DNA of 64,000 nt. Source: Egbenema bharatensis (GTDB taxonomy: Bacteria > Cyanobacteriota > Cyanobacteriia > Elainellales > Elainellaceae). The position numbers were made by a program, and so were the translations under genes. Below are positions 36,909-44,693 of the stretch, piece after piece. Each line of letters opens with the position of its first letter. The stretch's first letter is position 1. The stretch is from positions 4,278,001-4,342,000 of the forward strand of contig NZ_CP182236.1 of the NCBI RefSeq assembly GCF_048077055.1, read 5' to 3'. Below the pieces are notes generated by a model, which made no database searches, had not been told where the DNA came from, and worked only from the letters and a program-made list of their open reading frames with translations.

Positions 36909-37082
36909 GACTGGGCGGGCAAGATGCCCACCCCACAAGAGTTTTGGATGGCTGGGCGGGCAAGATGTCCACTCCACAAGAGTTTTGGATAACTGGGCGG
37001 ACAAGATGCCCACCCCACAAGAGTTTCAGGTTATTAAATTTGTATTTCTGGGCGGACAAGATGCCCACCCCACAAGAGTTTT
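36909..37082 (+). repeat. Cluster of four R1 repeats
   Basis: Forward copies start at about 36909, 36951, 36991 and 37048, each with GGGCGGRCAAGATGYCC and CCACAAGAGTTT separated by short, similar spacers (GGATGGCTG, GGATAACTG, or a longer CAGGTTATTAAATTTGTATTT). It is the only tandem-like array of this element in the window and lies upstream of the cobO start. Not a CRISPR: spacing is irregular and spacers are not unique sequences. Confidence 0.85.
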
Positions 37083-37088
37083 AGAATT

Positions 37089-37325
37089 TCATCGCATGGT
37101 GCGGTATTCGGTGCTGATGGACATGAACACGGTGGGATCGGGTGTCGGTAGGAGGGGACTCCAGCTTTCGATGCGGCGGAAGTTTTTCAGATAGAGATCG
37201 TGAATGGTGGCACGAACCACTTCTTTCGAGCCGAAGATGATAATCCGAACGCGCTCTCGCCCGGCACTCGGATCAGAATCATCTCCAAAGGCAGGATGAT
37301 CGAACAGGTTAAAATCACCTGTCAT
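37089..37325 (-). CDS. Small conserved-looking hypothetical protein
   Basis: 78 residues with AAGGAG about 9 nt before ATG 37325, so translation is credible. MTGDFNLFDHPAFGDDSDPS is followed by a beta/alpha pattern RVRIIIFGSKEVVRATIHDL, YLKNFRRIESWSPLL. Family not recognised. Its end lies directly beside the R1 cluster. Cytoplasmic and soluble by composition. Confidence 0.65.
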   Translation of the reverse strand: MTGDFNLFDHPAFGDDSDPSAGRERVRIIIFGSKEVVRATIHDLYLKNFRRIESWSPLLPTPDPTVFMSISTEYRTMR

Positions 37326-37878
37326 AGGAATACTCCTTGTATGGGTTAGGGTTTATTGATCAGAAGAAACCCACCAACCCGGTTGTCCCCCGCGTTCAAC
37401 CATCGCAAAGCCAGGGATAGGAGGTGTTCAACAAAAACGCTAAACTAGTCCAAGCCCGACGGACAGCTACGGTCGTCTGTGGGGTTAGAGGTATGTTGTA
37501 GTGGCTGCTACTTCATACCTCGTCAGGTTGTTGGGAGCCAGGCTACTGCGACACGCATTAATCACGCATTTATGTAGCCATAAATTAAGAAGATACCAGA
37601 TCGATCGCCTCAGTCAAGTGTTCTGTTGTACAAATTTACTGGAGAGAGGAGGAGAGGGGCGATCGAGGTTGCGCCGTGGGATGCTACTGGATTGATACTG
37701 TTGTGGGGAGCGTTGTCCAGCAAAGATGACGGATCATACCCCTGATTTCCACGAATCTGGTTAAATCAATATTATTTAATGTTATTCCTATTTAAGGAAG
37801 AAGAAATATGTTTTTATTTCCATTTGGTGTTGTACTTCTCAGCGGTTTTATTGGAATTCTTTGGTCATTTTTTCTTCC
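37326..37878. other. 553-bp intergenic region with a strong hairpin
   Basis: No convincing gene. The main structure is the dyad at 37488-37521. A short open frame at 37808-37987 overlaps the end of nadB and is doubtful. Confidence 0.45.
37488..37521. other. Hairpin, possible structured RNA
   Basis: GAGGTATG and CATACCTC pair perfectly, with an inner GTAG...CTAC stem (TGTAGTGGCTGCTACT), giving a long near-continuous helix. There is no T-run, so it is not an ordinary terminator. The surrounding 37400-37560 has other weak dyads (GACAG...CTGT). It could be a small RNA or a repeat. Confidence 0.3.
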
Positions 37879-39585
37879 TCAGTTAGAGGATTCTGATTCA
37901 GGATCCGTCTGCACCACAGCAGATCTATACCAGGCGTGCCCCTCCACCAACGTATGCACCTGCCAGGCTGGATCGGTTTGGGGATAGTCCGATCGATAGT
38001 GTCCGCCCCGGCTCTCAGTGCGCAGGGCTGCGCTTTTCAGAATTAAGTAGGCAACATCTAATAAGTTGCGCGTTTCACTCCACAGACGCAGTTGAGATGC
38101 TTCAGGGTGCTGAACCTGGATCGATCGCCCCGGATCAGTCTTCAATTGCTCCAATAGCGATCGACTGATGGGTAACGCTGCAAATACCTCCCGCCATTGT
38201 TCCACCTGAGTGATAGCTGGTTCTAAGACCTGCTGCTCTCGACAAATTCCCGCACTCTGCCACATCAAGCGGGGTAACGCCTGTCGCCACTCCGCAATCT
38301 GAGCGAATTGTTCCTGCCAGCCTTCTAAATCTTGGATTTTGGATTTTGGATTTTGGATTGGTTCTTGCTGTGGGCTGTGAGCTAGGTGTCGGTCTGCTAT
38401 ATCTCGCAACTGCGCTCCAAACACCAGACATTCCAGCAGGGAATTACTGGCCAGGCGATTTGCGCCATGCACGCCGGTACTGGCAGTTTCACCCACTGCA
38501 TATAAATCTGGGAGAGTGGTGCGGCTCAGGGTATCGGTGGTGATGCCCCCCATCCAGTAGTGAGCCGCTGGAGCAACGGGAATCGGTTCCTGAAATACGT
38601 CTACTCCATAGGTCTGGCAAACCTGAATGATATTGGGAAACCGTCGCCGAATCGTGTCGGGTGGAATGGGACGGAGATCCAGCCAGACGTGGGCCGTAGA
38701 CGGATCAGCAGTGGTGCGTTGCAGATGGTTAAAAATGGCGCGGCTGACCACATCCCTGGGGGCCAGTTCCCCCGCCGAATGGTACTCAAAGGCAAATCGA
38801 TCGCCCTGGTCATCCACTAAATGGGCCCCTTCCCCCCGGACGGCTTCACTGATTAAAAAGCGGGGTGCGCCTGGTTTCGTTAGAGCCGTGGGATGAAATT
38901 GGAAAAACTCCACATCTCGGATTTGCGCGCCGGCCCGCCAGGCCATCGCCACCCCATCCCCCGTACTCAAATCCGGATTCGTGGTTTGGGCAAACACCTG
39001 ACCGCCCCCTCCCGTCGCCAGGACAACAGCTCCCGCTTTTAACCCCACGATCGCCCCTTCATAGAGCAAGCTGACTCCGCGACAGTGTCCCTCTTCCATC
39101 CACAAATCCAGCACGAATGCCTGGGAGAAAACGTGGATATTGGGACGGTGCAGCACCTGCCCTTGCAGCGTTGAAACCATGGCCCGCCCGGTGGTATCCG
39201 CTGCATGAAGGACGCGACGACGGGAATGGGCTGCCTCCAGGGTTAAGGCTAAATTTCCCTCATGGCGATCGAAGGCCACCCCCATTTCCACCAGGGACTT
39301 GACGCACTGCGAGGCATTTTCCACGAGGAGTTGCACCGCCTCTAACTCACACAAACCCGCTCCCGCTTTTAGGGTGTCCTGAATGTGGAGCCTGGGGGAA
39401 TCATCAGGAGAAATGGCCGCGGCAATCCCGCCCTGGGCCCAGTCACTGGCAGACAGACTTAACGTGTCTTTGGTAATCAGACCCACCCGCAGCGACTCAG
39501 GAATACAAAGGGCAGAATACAATCCCGCCGCTCCACCACCCACAATCAAGACATCCAACCAATCGGGCAAAGGGCTATGAGGCAC
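37879..39585 (-). CDS. nadB: L-aspartate oxidase
   Basis: 568 residues. FAD motif VLIVGGGAAGLYSAL at about 12-26; LSASDWAQGGIAAA, LVEMGVAFDRHEG, LEAAHSRRRVLHAADTTGRA and FFQFHPTAL are NadB signatures, and the catalytic GEGAHLVDDQGDRF region is present. It converts aspartate to iminoaspartate, the first step of NAD synthesis. An in-frame stretch QNPKSKIQD (about residues 410-418) is coded by a tandem TTTTGGAT repeat, an insertion unusual for the family. It lies in a loop before the helical domain, so activity may be kept. Confidence 0.95.
   Translation of the reverse strand: MPHSPLPDWLDVLIVGGGAAGLYSALCIPESLRVGLITKDTLSLSASDWAQGGIAAAISPDDSPRLHIQDTLKAGAGLCELEAVQLLVENASQCVKSLVEMGVAFDRHEGNLALTLEAAHSRRRVLHAADTTGRAMVSTLQGQVLHRPNIHVFSQAFVLDLWMEEGHCRGVSLLYEGAIVGLKAGAVVLATGGGGQVFAQTTNPDLSTGDGVAMAWRAGAQIRDVEFFQFHPTALTKPGAPRFLISEAVRGEGAHLVDDQGDRFAFEYHSAGELAPRDVVSRAIFNHLQRTTADPSTAHVWLDLRPIPPDTIRRRFPNIIQVCQTYGVDVFQEPIPVAPAAHYWMGGITTDTLSRTTLPDLYAVGETASTGVHGANRLASNSLLECLVFGAQLRDIADRHLAHSPQQEPIQNPKSKIQDLEGWQEQFAQIAEWRQALPRLMWQSAGICREQQVLEPAITQVEQWREVFAALPISRSLLEQLKTDPGRSIQVQHPEASQLRLWSETRNLLDVAYLILKSAALRTESRGGHYRSDYPQTDPAWQVHTLVEGHAWYRSAVVQTDPESESSN
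38332..38359. repeat. Octamer tandem repeat (TTGGATTT) inside nadB
   Basis: About three and a half copies of TTGGATTT/TTTGGATT in frame with nadB. It resembles the short tandemly repeated repetitive (STRR) tracts known from cyanobacteria, which are normally intergenic. Confidence 0.7.
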
Positions 39586-39635
39586 AGGCTAAACCGCTCG
39601 ATCGCTACAGAACAAAAAAATAGAGATAAAAACAA

Positions 39636-39653
39636 AGTCCGCTAGTGCGGACT
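39636..39653 (-). terminator. psbU: Intrinsic terminator downstream of psbU
   Basis: Stem AGTCCGC/GCGGACT with a short loop. On the minus strand it is followed by TTGTTTTTATC. Confidence 0.75.
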
Positions 39654-39753
39654 CTTAACGTTGATGGTATTACAGCAACCTTTGGACAATTGCTCTACAT
39701 GAGCTAACCGAACCTCCAGTGGCAGAGGCTTGGCAGTGCCAAACCCCTACTTT

Positions 39754-40182
39754 CTAGCGGTAAATTCCATTATTGAAGCGATCGCCCCCTTCCGTCAGGG
39801 CTGCTTCAGGTGGAGTCACCGTGAAGTTGCTCAGGTTCGCCTGCAAAACTTCCTTTTGGCGCGAAGTTAAGCCAGGCATATCCAACACATCTTCTACGCT
39901 GTCAAAGGGAGCATTTTTCAAAATCGTGCGGGCCAAGGTGGGGTATAGACCGGGATAGTCCATAAAAGCCCGAACGTTAGTATTGTTCAAATCGATTTTT
40001 TGCGCAAACTCTGTAGCGAGTTTGTCATCCATCACATTGCGAACTTCCACTGCGACGATCGGAGACGCATTGAAAGACAAACTGTTCAAATTAGCTGCCA
40101 TTGCGGCTTGGGTTTGCCCCAACCATCCTAGACAACCCATCATCAGTCCCAATGCCATGACCATGCCAACCAAGCGTTTCAT
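39754..40182 (-). CDS. psbU: Photosystem II 12 kDa extrinsic protein PsbU
   Basis: 142 residues from ATG 40182, chosen because GGGAGGG lies about 9 nt upstream and because precursors begin MKR. The signal peptide is MKRLVGMVMALGLMMGCLGW up to AMA-AN. The mature part has RNVMDDKLATEFAQKIDLNN, VRAFMDYPGLYPTLA, DSVEDVLDMPGLTSRQKEVL and the end GGDRFNNGIYR, all standard PsbU with its two helix-hairpin-helix-like motifs. It sits on the lumenal face of PSII and stabilises the oxygen-evolving complex. Confidence 0.96.
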   Translation of the reverse strand: MKRLVGMVMALGLMMGCLGWLGQTQAAMAANLNSLSFNASPIVAVEVRNVMDDKLATEFAQKIDLNNTNVRAFMDYPGLYPTLARTILKNAPFDSVEDVLDMPGLTSRQKEVLQANLSNFTVTPPEAALTEGGDRFNNGIYR

Positions 40183-40284
40183 CAGTAAGATCCCTCCCAA
40201 TCTTGACAAATCGAACTTCATATAAAGTCCAAAAACACAGCATTTATATAGAGCCTACCACTGAATCGGACGGTATAGAAGGAG

Positions 40285-41349
40285 TTACTCTGCGCTGTAG
40301 ATACTCAGCAGGGATTTGGGGCGAAGGGAAGTGATCAGATAGCCTGCATAGATCAGCAGGGCTGCCACAAACGCGATCGGCAGGGCGAACGGTAAATCCA
40401 GCCAAAACCCAGGATGATTTTGTCTCAGCTTAGAGAGTCGATCGCCAAACACCCCCAGCTTACTCCTCACCCCCGTCGGTGTCGGATCAGCCTCCAAACT
40501 CTCCTTCTGAGCTTCCCCACTCCTGGCTCCTGACTCCTGCCTCCCCACTCCTCTCTCCTCTCTCCCCACTCCTCTCTCCTCTCTCCTCTCTCCTCTCTCC
40601 TCTCTCCTCTCTCCCACCCCTTCCCCCCCAATCAACCGCTTCTGCCAATAATAATCATGTCCAATCAGCAAAAATCGCCAGAAGAAGTGAGAGAGTCCAT
40701 TGGGGGGAGCATGGACGACTTTAGCTTTGGGATGTTGCCAGATGGTATAGCCCTGAGTGGTCAGTTGGTGGGCGTGGACGACGCAGTTGCCCCGGTAAAG
40801 GGGTAAATCAGTGGGAATGGGATGTTGCAGTAAGAAGGTACGGCGGAACGCAACGTTGTTGAGAAAATACTGATTTGTGGGGGTAGGTTGGGTGCGCTGG
40901 GAGAACTGCGGGAAGATGTACGCCAGGGCCATTGCGGTTCCGTAGGCTCCCTGTCCGCCTGTGGTGGTTTCTCCTGCCACGGTTTGAATGGACTCATCTT
41001 GAAAGCAGGTCAGGATGGTTTGTAGCCAGTCGGGGGAATACAGACAATCCGAATCGTAATAGACGACGATCGCCCCGGTGGAAAGGCTAGCTCCCAGCAT
41101 TTTGGCCTGATAGTAGGTGGTTTCAGGGGGGGCATGGTGAACCTTAATCCAGGGATAGCAATCGCAGAGTTGCTGAAGTAAGTCGGGAGGAATATCGCCG
41201 CTTTCAATTAACCAGACCTCGTTTGCAGCAGTTGGCTTGGGTTCCTGAGCTGCCAGGGAATCCAGCGATCGGGCTAATCCACGAACATCGGCAGTCGCTA
41301 AATTTTCAGTTTCCAGAACAATCGAAAAACTGGGCAACAGCGTTTCCAT
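40285..41349 (-). CDS. Family 2 glycosyltransferase with C-terminal membrane helix
   Basis: 354 residues. The GT-A domain includes FSIVLETENL, AKMLGASLSTGAIVVYYDSD (DxD-like YYDSD), GEFYGA-like GGQGAYGTAMALAYIF, and NNVAFRRTFLLQHP with YRGNCVVHAHQLTTQGY. A low-complexity insertion of Arg/Glu/Gly repeats (REERG, about residues 240-270) is coded by a CTCTCTCC tandem tract. Two hydrophobic segments at the end (LPIAFVAALLIYAGYLI) anchor it. Acceptor unknown; likely cell-surface polysaccharide or lipid glycosylation. Confidence 0.75.
   Translation of the reverse strand: METLLPSFSIVLETENLATADVRGLARSLDSLAAQEPKPTAANEVWLIESGDIPPDLLQQLCDCYPWIKVHHAPPETTYYQAKMLGASLSTGAIVVYYDSDCLYSPDWLQTILTCFQDESIQTVAGETTTGGQGAYGTAMALAYIFPQFSQRTQPTPTNQYFLNNVAFRRTFLLQHPIPTDLPLYRGNCVVHAHQLTTQGYTIWQHPKAKVVHAPPNGLSHFFWRFLLIGHDYYWQKRLIGGEGVGERREERGERREERGVGREERGVGRQESGARSGEAQKESLEADPTPTGVRSKLGVFGDRLSKLRQNHPGFWLDLPFALPIAFVAALLIYAGYLITSLRPKSLLSIYSAE
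40545..40620. repeat. CTCCTCTCTC-type tandem tract inside the GT2 gene
   Basis: More than eight copies of CTCTCTCCT/CTCCCCACTC units, in frame with the gene. The same sequence type occurs between genes at 54764-54835. Confidence 0.7.
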
Positions 41350-41456
41350 AGCTGTTCCTCCTATCTCTCACCACACCTCAATCTTATCTGGAAGGAATGG
41401 GAAAATCTGTATCTTTAGCCCAGAAACCGCAAGATTTGCCACCTATCCCCCTTTAG

Positions 41457-41511
41457 TCAGGGCATTGCTATGCGCCCGCACCGGGTACGTTATTGTTCCG
41501 CATACCCCTGG
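41457..41511. repeat. Dispersed repeat (family R4), overlaps the GH1 stop codon
   Basis: AGGGCATTGCTATGCGCCC, then ACCGGGTACGTTATTGTTCC and GCATACCCCTGG. It matches 54690-54763 (ACCGGGTACATTATTTTGCC, GCATACCCCTG). The GH1 stop codon (41490-41492) and last seven codons fall within it. Confidence 0.6.
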
Positions 41512-43058
41512 CTCAAACTCGATCGCACCTGCTGGGACTTTTGAATTAGCCGCGCATAGGTTTCTGAGGGTCGATCGCCCAGATGATCGGCCACCAGGCG
41601 ATCGGTTCCTGCCTCAAAGTTGATCGTGAACAACCCAAACCGAGGGGTATAGGAACCCCATTCATAGTTGTCCGTTAGCGACCAGTGCATATAGCCGATG
41701 ACCGGAACCCCTTCTTCTAACAGGCGGTTGACCTGCTGGAGGTGGGCTTCCAGGAACTCACTGCGCTGCATCTGGTCAGGGCGATGGGTGGCAATACTGT
41801 TATCTGGTTTGCGACGGAGTGCCATGCCATTTTCGGCAATCAGAACTGGACGATCGCCGTATTCCCGCGAGTAATACTGACAGAAAAAATGCAGTCCTTC
41901 CGGCAAGCTGCGCCAGTCCCACCATTTGCTGGTAATCCCACTCATCAACCAACCCCGGAAGTCTTTAATTTCAAACTCAAAGTCCGAAAAGGCAGGAATC
42001 CGCAAAATATGGGCGATGAAGGGGTCATAGTAATCGATCGCCACATAATCAAACACCTCTGGGCGATCGGATGCTGCTAATGCCTGGAGATAGGTCTGGA
42101 GCGATCGAACTTTAAACCTCCGATGACCAAACCAGTTCGCAGCATGACCCACGAATCGTCCGAGGCGATAGGGAAGGTCGCGGCGAAAATTCAGGTTAGC
42201 ATCCTTCAGGGTTTGGCTGAACTGTTTGGCATTCGCAAAAATGTAGTTGTCTAATTCGTCAGGATCGATCTGCCGCCGTCGCAAATCCAGCAAATCCCAG
42301 ATCACTTTTTCTGACCAGTAGAGGTCACTACAGTAGGTATTGAGGGATACTTGAGGAGTCGTCCAACCTTCCACGACATACAGATCGTGAATGCAGTTGT
42401 AGGCCTGAACATGGGCAGCCAATAGATGATCATAGGCTTTCAGCACTGAGCCAAATCCCCGCACCTTTGCTGGAAATTGGCCACTCAGGTAGGCACTCGT
42501 CACCAGCATATTCGGCTCATTGATGGTAATGTACCAGTGAATCGGAGCCTGCTGATACTGCTCTGTGAGTCGATGGTTGATATGGGTAACTGAAACTCGC
42601 ACATATTCCACAAATGCCTCGATCGTCTCTTCCTCCAGCCAGGCATCTATGCCTAACCAGGCGGGATGGGTAAAGTGGTGCAGGGTGACGAGCGGTTCCA
42701 ATCCATAGCGACGGCAGGCAGCAATGCGATCGGCATAGGCATCGAGAGCATTTCGATCAAAGGGGGGAGCTGAAGTGGGAGTGGTGCTCGTAGAGGGCTG
42801 AATCCGGGCCCATTCCAGCCCAATCCGAAAGGAGTTTAGCCCCATTTGCTGGCAACGCTGAAAGTCTTCCTCGTAGCGAGTCCAGAACTCGGCTGCTTTG
42901 CCCGTTTTCATCACAGCTCCCCTGGCTTCCGCGATCGACCAATTGTTCTGAGGTTGACCGGGCGCATTGTAACCGCCTTCACTTTGATAGCCGGAGGTTG
43001 CCACACCCCAAAGGAAGGAATCCGTTGAAGTTGGCGTAGTTTCTAAATTAGTTTGCAT
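41490..43058 (-). CDS. Glycoside hydrolase family 1 protein
   Basis: 522 residues. General acid/base E181 in WYITINEPN and nucleophile E409 in VLIAENGMA mark an active GH1 (beta/alpha)8 barrel. SFLWGVATSGYQSEGGYNAP and MGLNSFRIGLEWARI are further GH1 blocks; W-rich loops (SKWWDWRSLP) lie near the active site. No signal peptide, so cytoplasmic or membrane-peripheral. Its start overlaps the end of the GT28 gene by 11 bp, so the two are translationally coupled. GH1 enzymes include beta-glucosidases and the plant galactolipid-remodelling SFR2, hence a glycolipid substrate is possible given the partner. Confidence 0.88.
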   Translation of the reverse strand: MQTNLETTPTSTDSFLWGVATSGYQSEGGYNAPGQPQNNWSIAEARGAVMKTGKAAEFWTRYEEDFQRCQQMGLNSFRIGLEWARIQPSTSTTPTSAPPFDRNALDAYADRIAACRRYGLEPLVTLHHFTHPAWLGIDAWLEEETIEAFVEYVRVSVTHINHRLTEQYQQAPIHWYITINEPNMLVTSAYLSGQFPAKVRGFGSVLKAYDHLLAAHVQAYNCIHDLYVVEGWTTPQVSLNTYCSDLYWSEKVIWDLLDLRRRQIDPDELDNYIFANAKQFSQTLKDANLNFRRDLPYRLGRFVGHAANWFGHRRFKVRSLQTYLQALAASDRPEVFDYVAIDYYDPFIAHILRIPAFSDFEFEIKDFRGWLMSGITSKWWDWRSLPEGLHFFCQYYSREYGDRPVLIAENGMALRRKPDNSIATHRPDQMQRSEFLEAHLQQVNRLLEEGVPVIGYMHWSLTDNYEWGSYTPRFGLFTINFEAGTDRLVADHLGDRPSETYARLIQKSQQVRSSLSQGYAEQ

Positions 43059-44256
43059 GGGTTTCGGTTAAATCACTTGAAGCCTGAGATACCGCCTTTG
43101 CTTTCTGTTGATCTTTTCTATTGCGATCCGCTTGCCAGTGGTTCAAAATAAAATCCGCAATATTCAGAGCTGCGCGAGGCTGCCCCAGTTCTAAGGCAGA
43201 TTCCCGCATTTCATTGAGCCGATCGGGATGTTTGAGTAGATATTGCACCGCAGGTGTCACCATTTCCAGCAAGCGCAGCTGAATGCCCGCCCCAGCCGCC
43301 GCAATCACATCGGCATTTTGCTCTTCCTGCCCAGGAATCGGATCAACAATCAGCATTGGGGTTCCCCGCGCCAGAATTTCGCTGGTAATTAATCCTCCAG
43401 CCTTGGTGATGATCAGATCGCTGGACACAATCAAATCATCTACATAGTCAATCATGCCGACCTTACGCAACTTCACAGTGGGACTGTCGGTTAAATCTGC
43501 CAGATCATCTAACAGTTCCTTGTTTCGTCCCGCTGCCACAATCAGCGTTCCCGATTCCAGATGCTCCAAAAGATTGGACACCATAAAATGCACCCGTTTG
43601 GGATTCAGCCCGCCACCAAATAGGGTAACGACGGGGATATCCAGCGGCAGGTCATGCTGCTTTCGCATTTCAGGTTTAGACTTGGGCTGCATGATCTCCA
43701 GTTTGACGGGAATTCCCGTGACCTGCAACATCGATCGATCGACTCCCCGCTGGACTAGAAAGTTAACGCTAAGATCATTCGGCAAGAAATAGCGGCTGAC
43801 TCCGTAGTTAATCCAGGTGCTATGGGCGATCGTGTCTGTAATCACTACATACTGCGGACAGGAAACCTCATCCTCTTGTTCCAGTAACTGCAAAAACCGA
43901 CTGGGAATTTGCTGCACACAGACGATCGCATCGGGGCTAGCATCCTTTACCATTTTGCCCAATCGGCGAAAGAAGGGACGCTCAATTTTGGCCCAGGCTA
44001 AGTTATTATCCAGTGACTTTTCCAGATCATCGACATCACTCCCTTCGTAAAAGGCTTTGTACAGTTGGGGAACTTTAACGCTCAACTGCTCGTAAATCTG
44101 GGTGACAGCATTGCGGTAGATCGAACTGGTATACTTCAGGGCATCTTCACTCAACACTTCCACGTTCGGTTCATGCAGGAACGCATCATGCAAGGCTTTG
44201 GCGGCACTCACATGACCTGAGCCAAGAGAAGAATAAAGGATGAGAATCCGCGTCAT
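43048..44256 (-). CDS. MGDG-synthase-type GT28 glycosyltransferase
   Basis: 402 residues. The N-terminal domain RILILYSSLGSGHVSAAKAL matches the MGDG_synth family (PF06925). The C-terminal GT-B domain has VVTLFGGGLNPKRVHF, LIVAAGRNKELLDDL, SDLIITKAGGLITSEILARG (the donor-binding GG-T-xxE motif) and PGQEEQNAD. Relatives transfer galactose or glucose to diacylglycerol, or GlcNAc in MurG-like enzymes. Cyanobacteria normally make MGDG by another route (GT2 plus epimerase), so the role here is open. First gene of a pair with GH1. Confidence 0.85.
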   Translation of the reverse strand: MTRILILYSSLGSGHVSAAKALHDAFLHEPNVEVLSEDALKYTSSIYRNAVTQIYEQLSVKVPQLYKAFYEGSDVDDLEKSLDNNLAWAKIERPFFRRLGKMVKDASPDAIVCVQQIPSRFLQLLEQEDEVSCPQYVVITDTIAHSTWINYGVSRYFLPNDLSVNFLVQRGVDRSMLQVTGIPVKLEIMQPKSKPEMRKQHDLPLDIPVVTLFGGGLNPKRVHFMVSNLLEHLESGTLIVAAGRNKELLDDLADLTDSPTVKLRKVGMIDYVDDLIVSSDLIITKAGGLITSEILARGTPMLIVDPIPGQEEQNADVIAAAGAGIQLRLLEMVTPAVQYLLKHPDRLNEMRESALELGQPRAALNIADFILNHWQADRNRKDQQKAKAVSQASSDLTETHAN

Positions 44257-44354
44257 ATTTACTCACCCAGAGATTGGGATAACAGGTTCATTATTGCAGG
44301 TTGGTCAAGCGTCTTGGCGAAACTTGAGAAGGATCTACCGCAGCGATCGTGGGT

Positions 44355-44417
44355 GGGAGTATGTCACGTTTGCAAGTCTGACCTTCATCCCCCAACCCCT
44401 TTTCCCACAGGGAAAAG
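44355..44417 (+). repeat. Partial MITE-like repeat (family R6)
   Basis: GGGAGTATGTCACGTTTGCA then AGTCTGACC, CATCCCCCAACCCCTT and TCCCACAGGGA. Nearly identical to the left part of 47393-47527; the right part is missing. Confidence 0.7.
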
Positions 44418-44461
44418 CTACCGTGTACACAGATCTTGGCTGAGAGGCTCAAACCCTGATA

Positions 44462-44638
44462 GATCCGCCTAAATCCCCCTTAACAAGGGTAGGGAAGATT
44501 CTTTAAGAAGAGAAAAACTGCTTGAATCCTGTAACACCGTTAGGCATCAGAGTAGGCGCAACGTAAAAATGCGGGTCTTGAGTTTTTTCTCTATCTAACA
44601 AATCAACCCTGCCTTATTAAGGGGGATTTAGGGGGATC
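44462..44638. mobile_element. 177-bp TIR element (CCTTATTAAGGGGGATTTAG family)
   Basis: Left end GATCCGCCTAAATCCCCCTT and right end AAGGGGGATTTAGGGGGATC are near-perfect inverted repeats, extended inwards by AACAAGGGTAGGG / CCCTGCCTTATT. No open frame inside, so it is a MITE-like element. A compact relative is at 545-603. Confidence 0.65.
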
Positions 44639-44693
44639 CAAACCGTTTTGCTACCAACAGCAGGACTTTAAAAACATCCCCTCTCAACCCAAT

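Larger units (their letters stand above)
44257..44693. other. Intergenic region filled with two MITE-like repeats
   Basis: Holds the partial element 44355-44417 and the TIR element 44462-44638. No gene seen. Confidence 0.55.

Noticed and set aside
36909..37082. Possible CRISPR array
   Set aside because: Only four units with irregular spacing, spacers similar to each other, and the same unit scattered through the window; no cas genes.
37808..37987. 59-codon frame (MFLFPFGVVLLSGF...) with a membrane-like start
   Set aside because: The second half runs antisense through the 3' end of nadB; the first 25 codons alone are too little to support a gene, though a tiny membrane peptide cannot be excluded.
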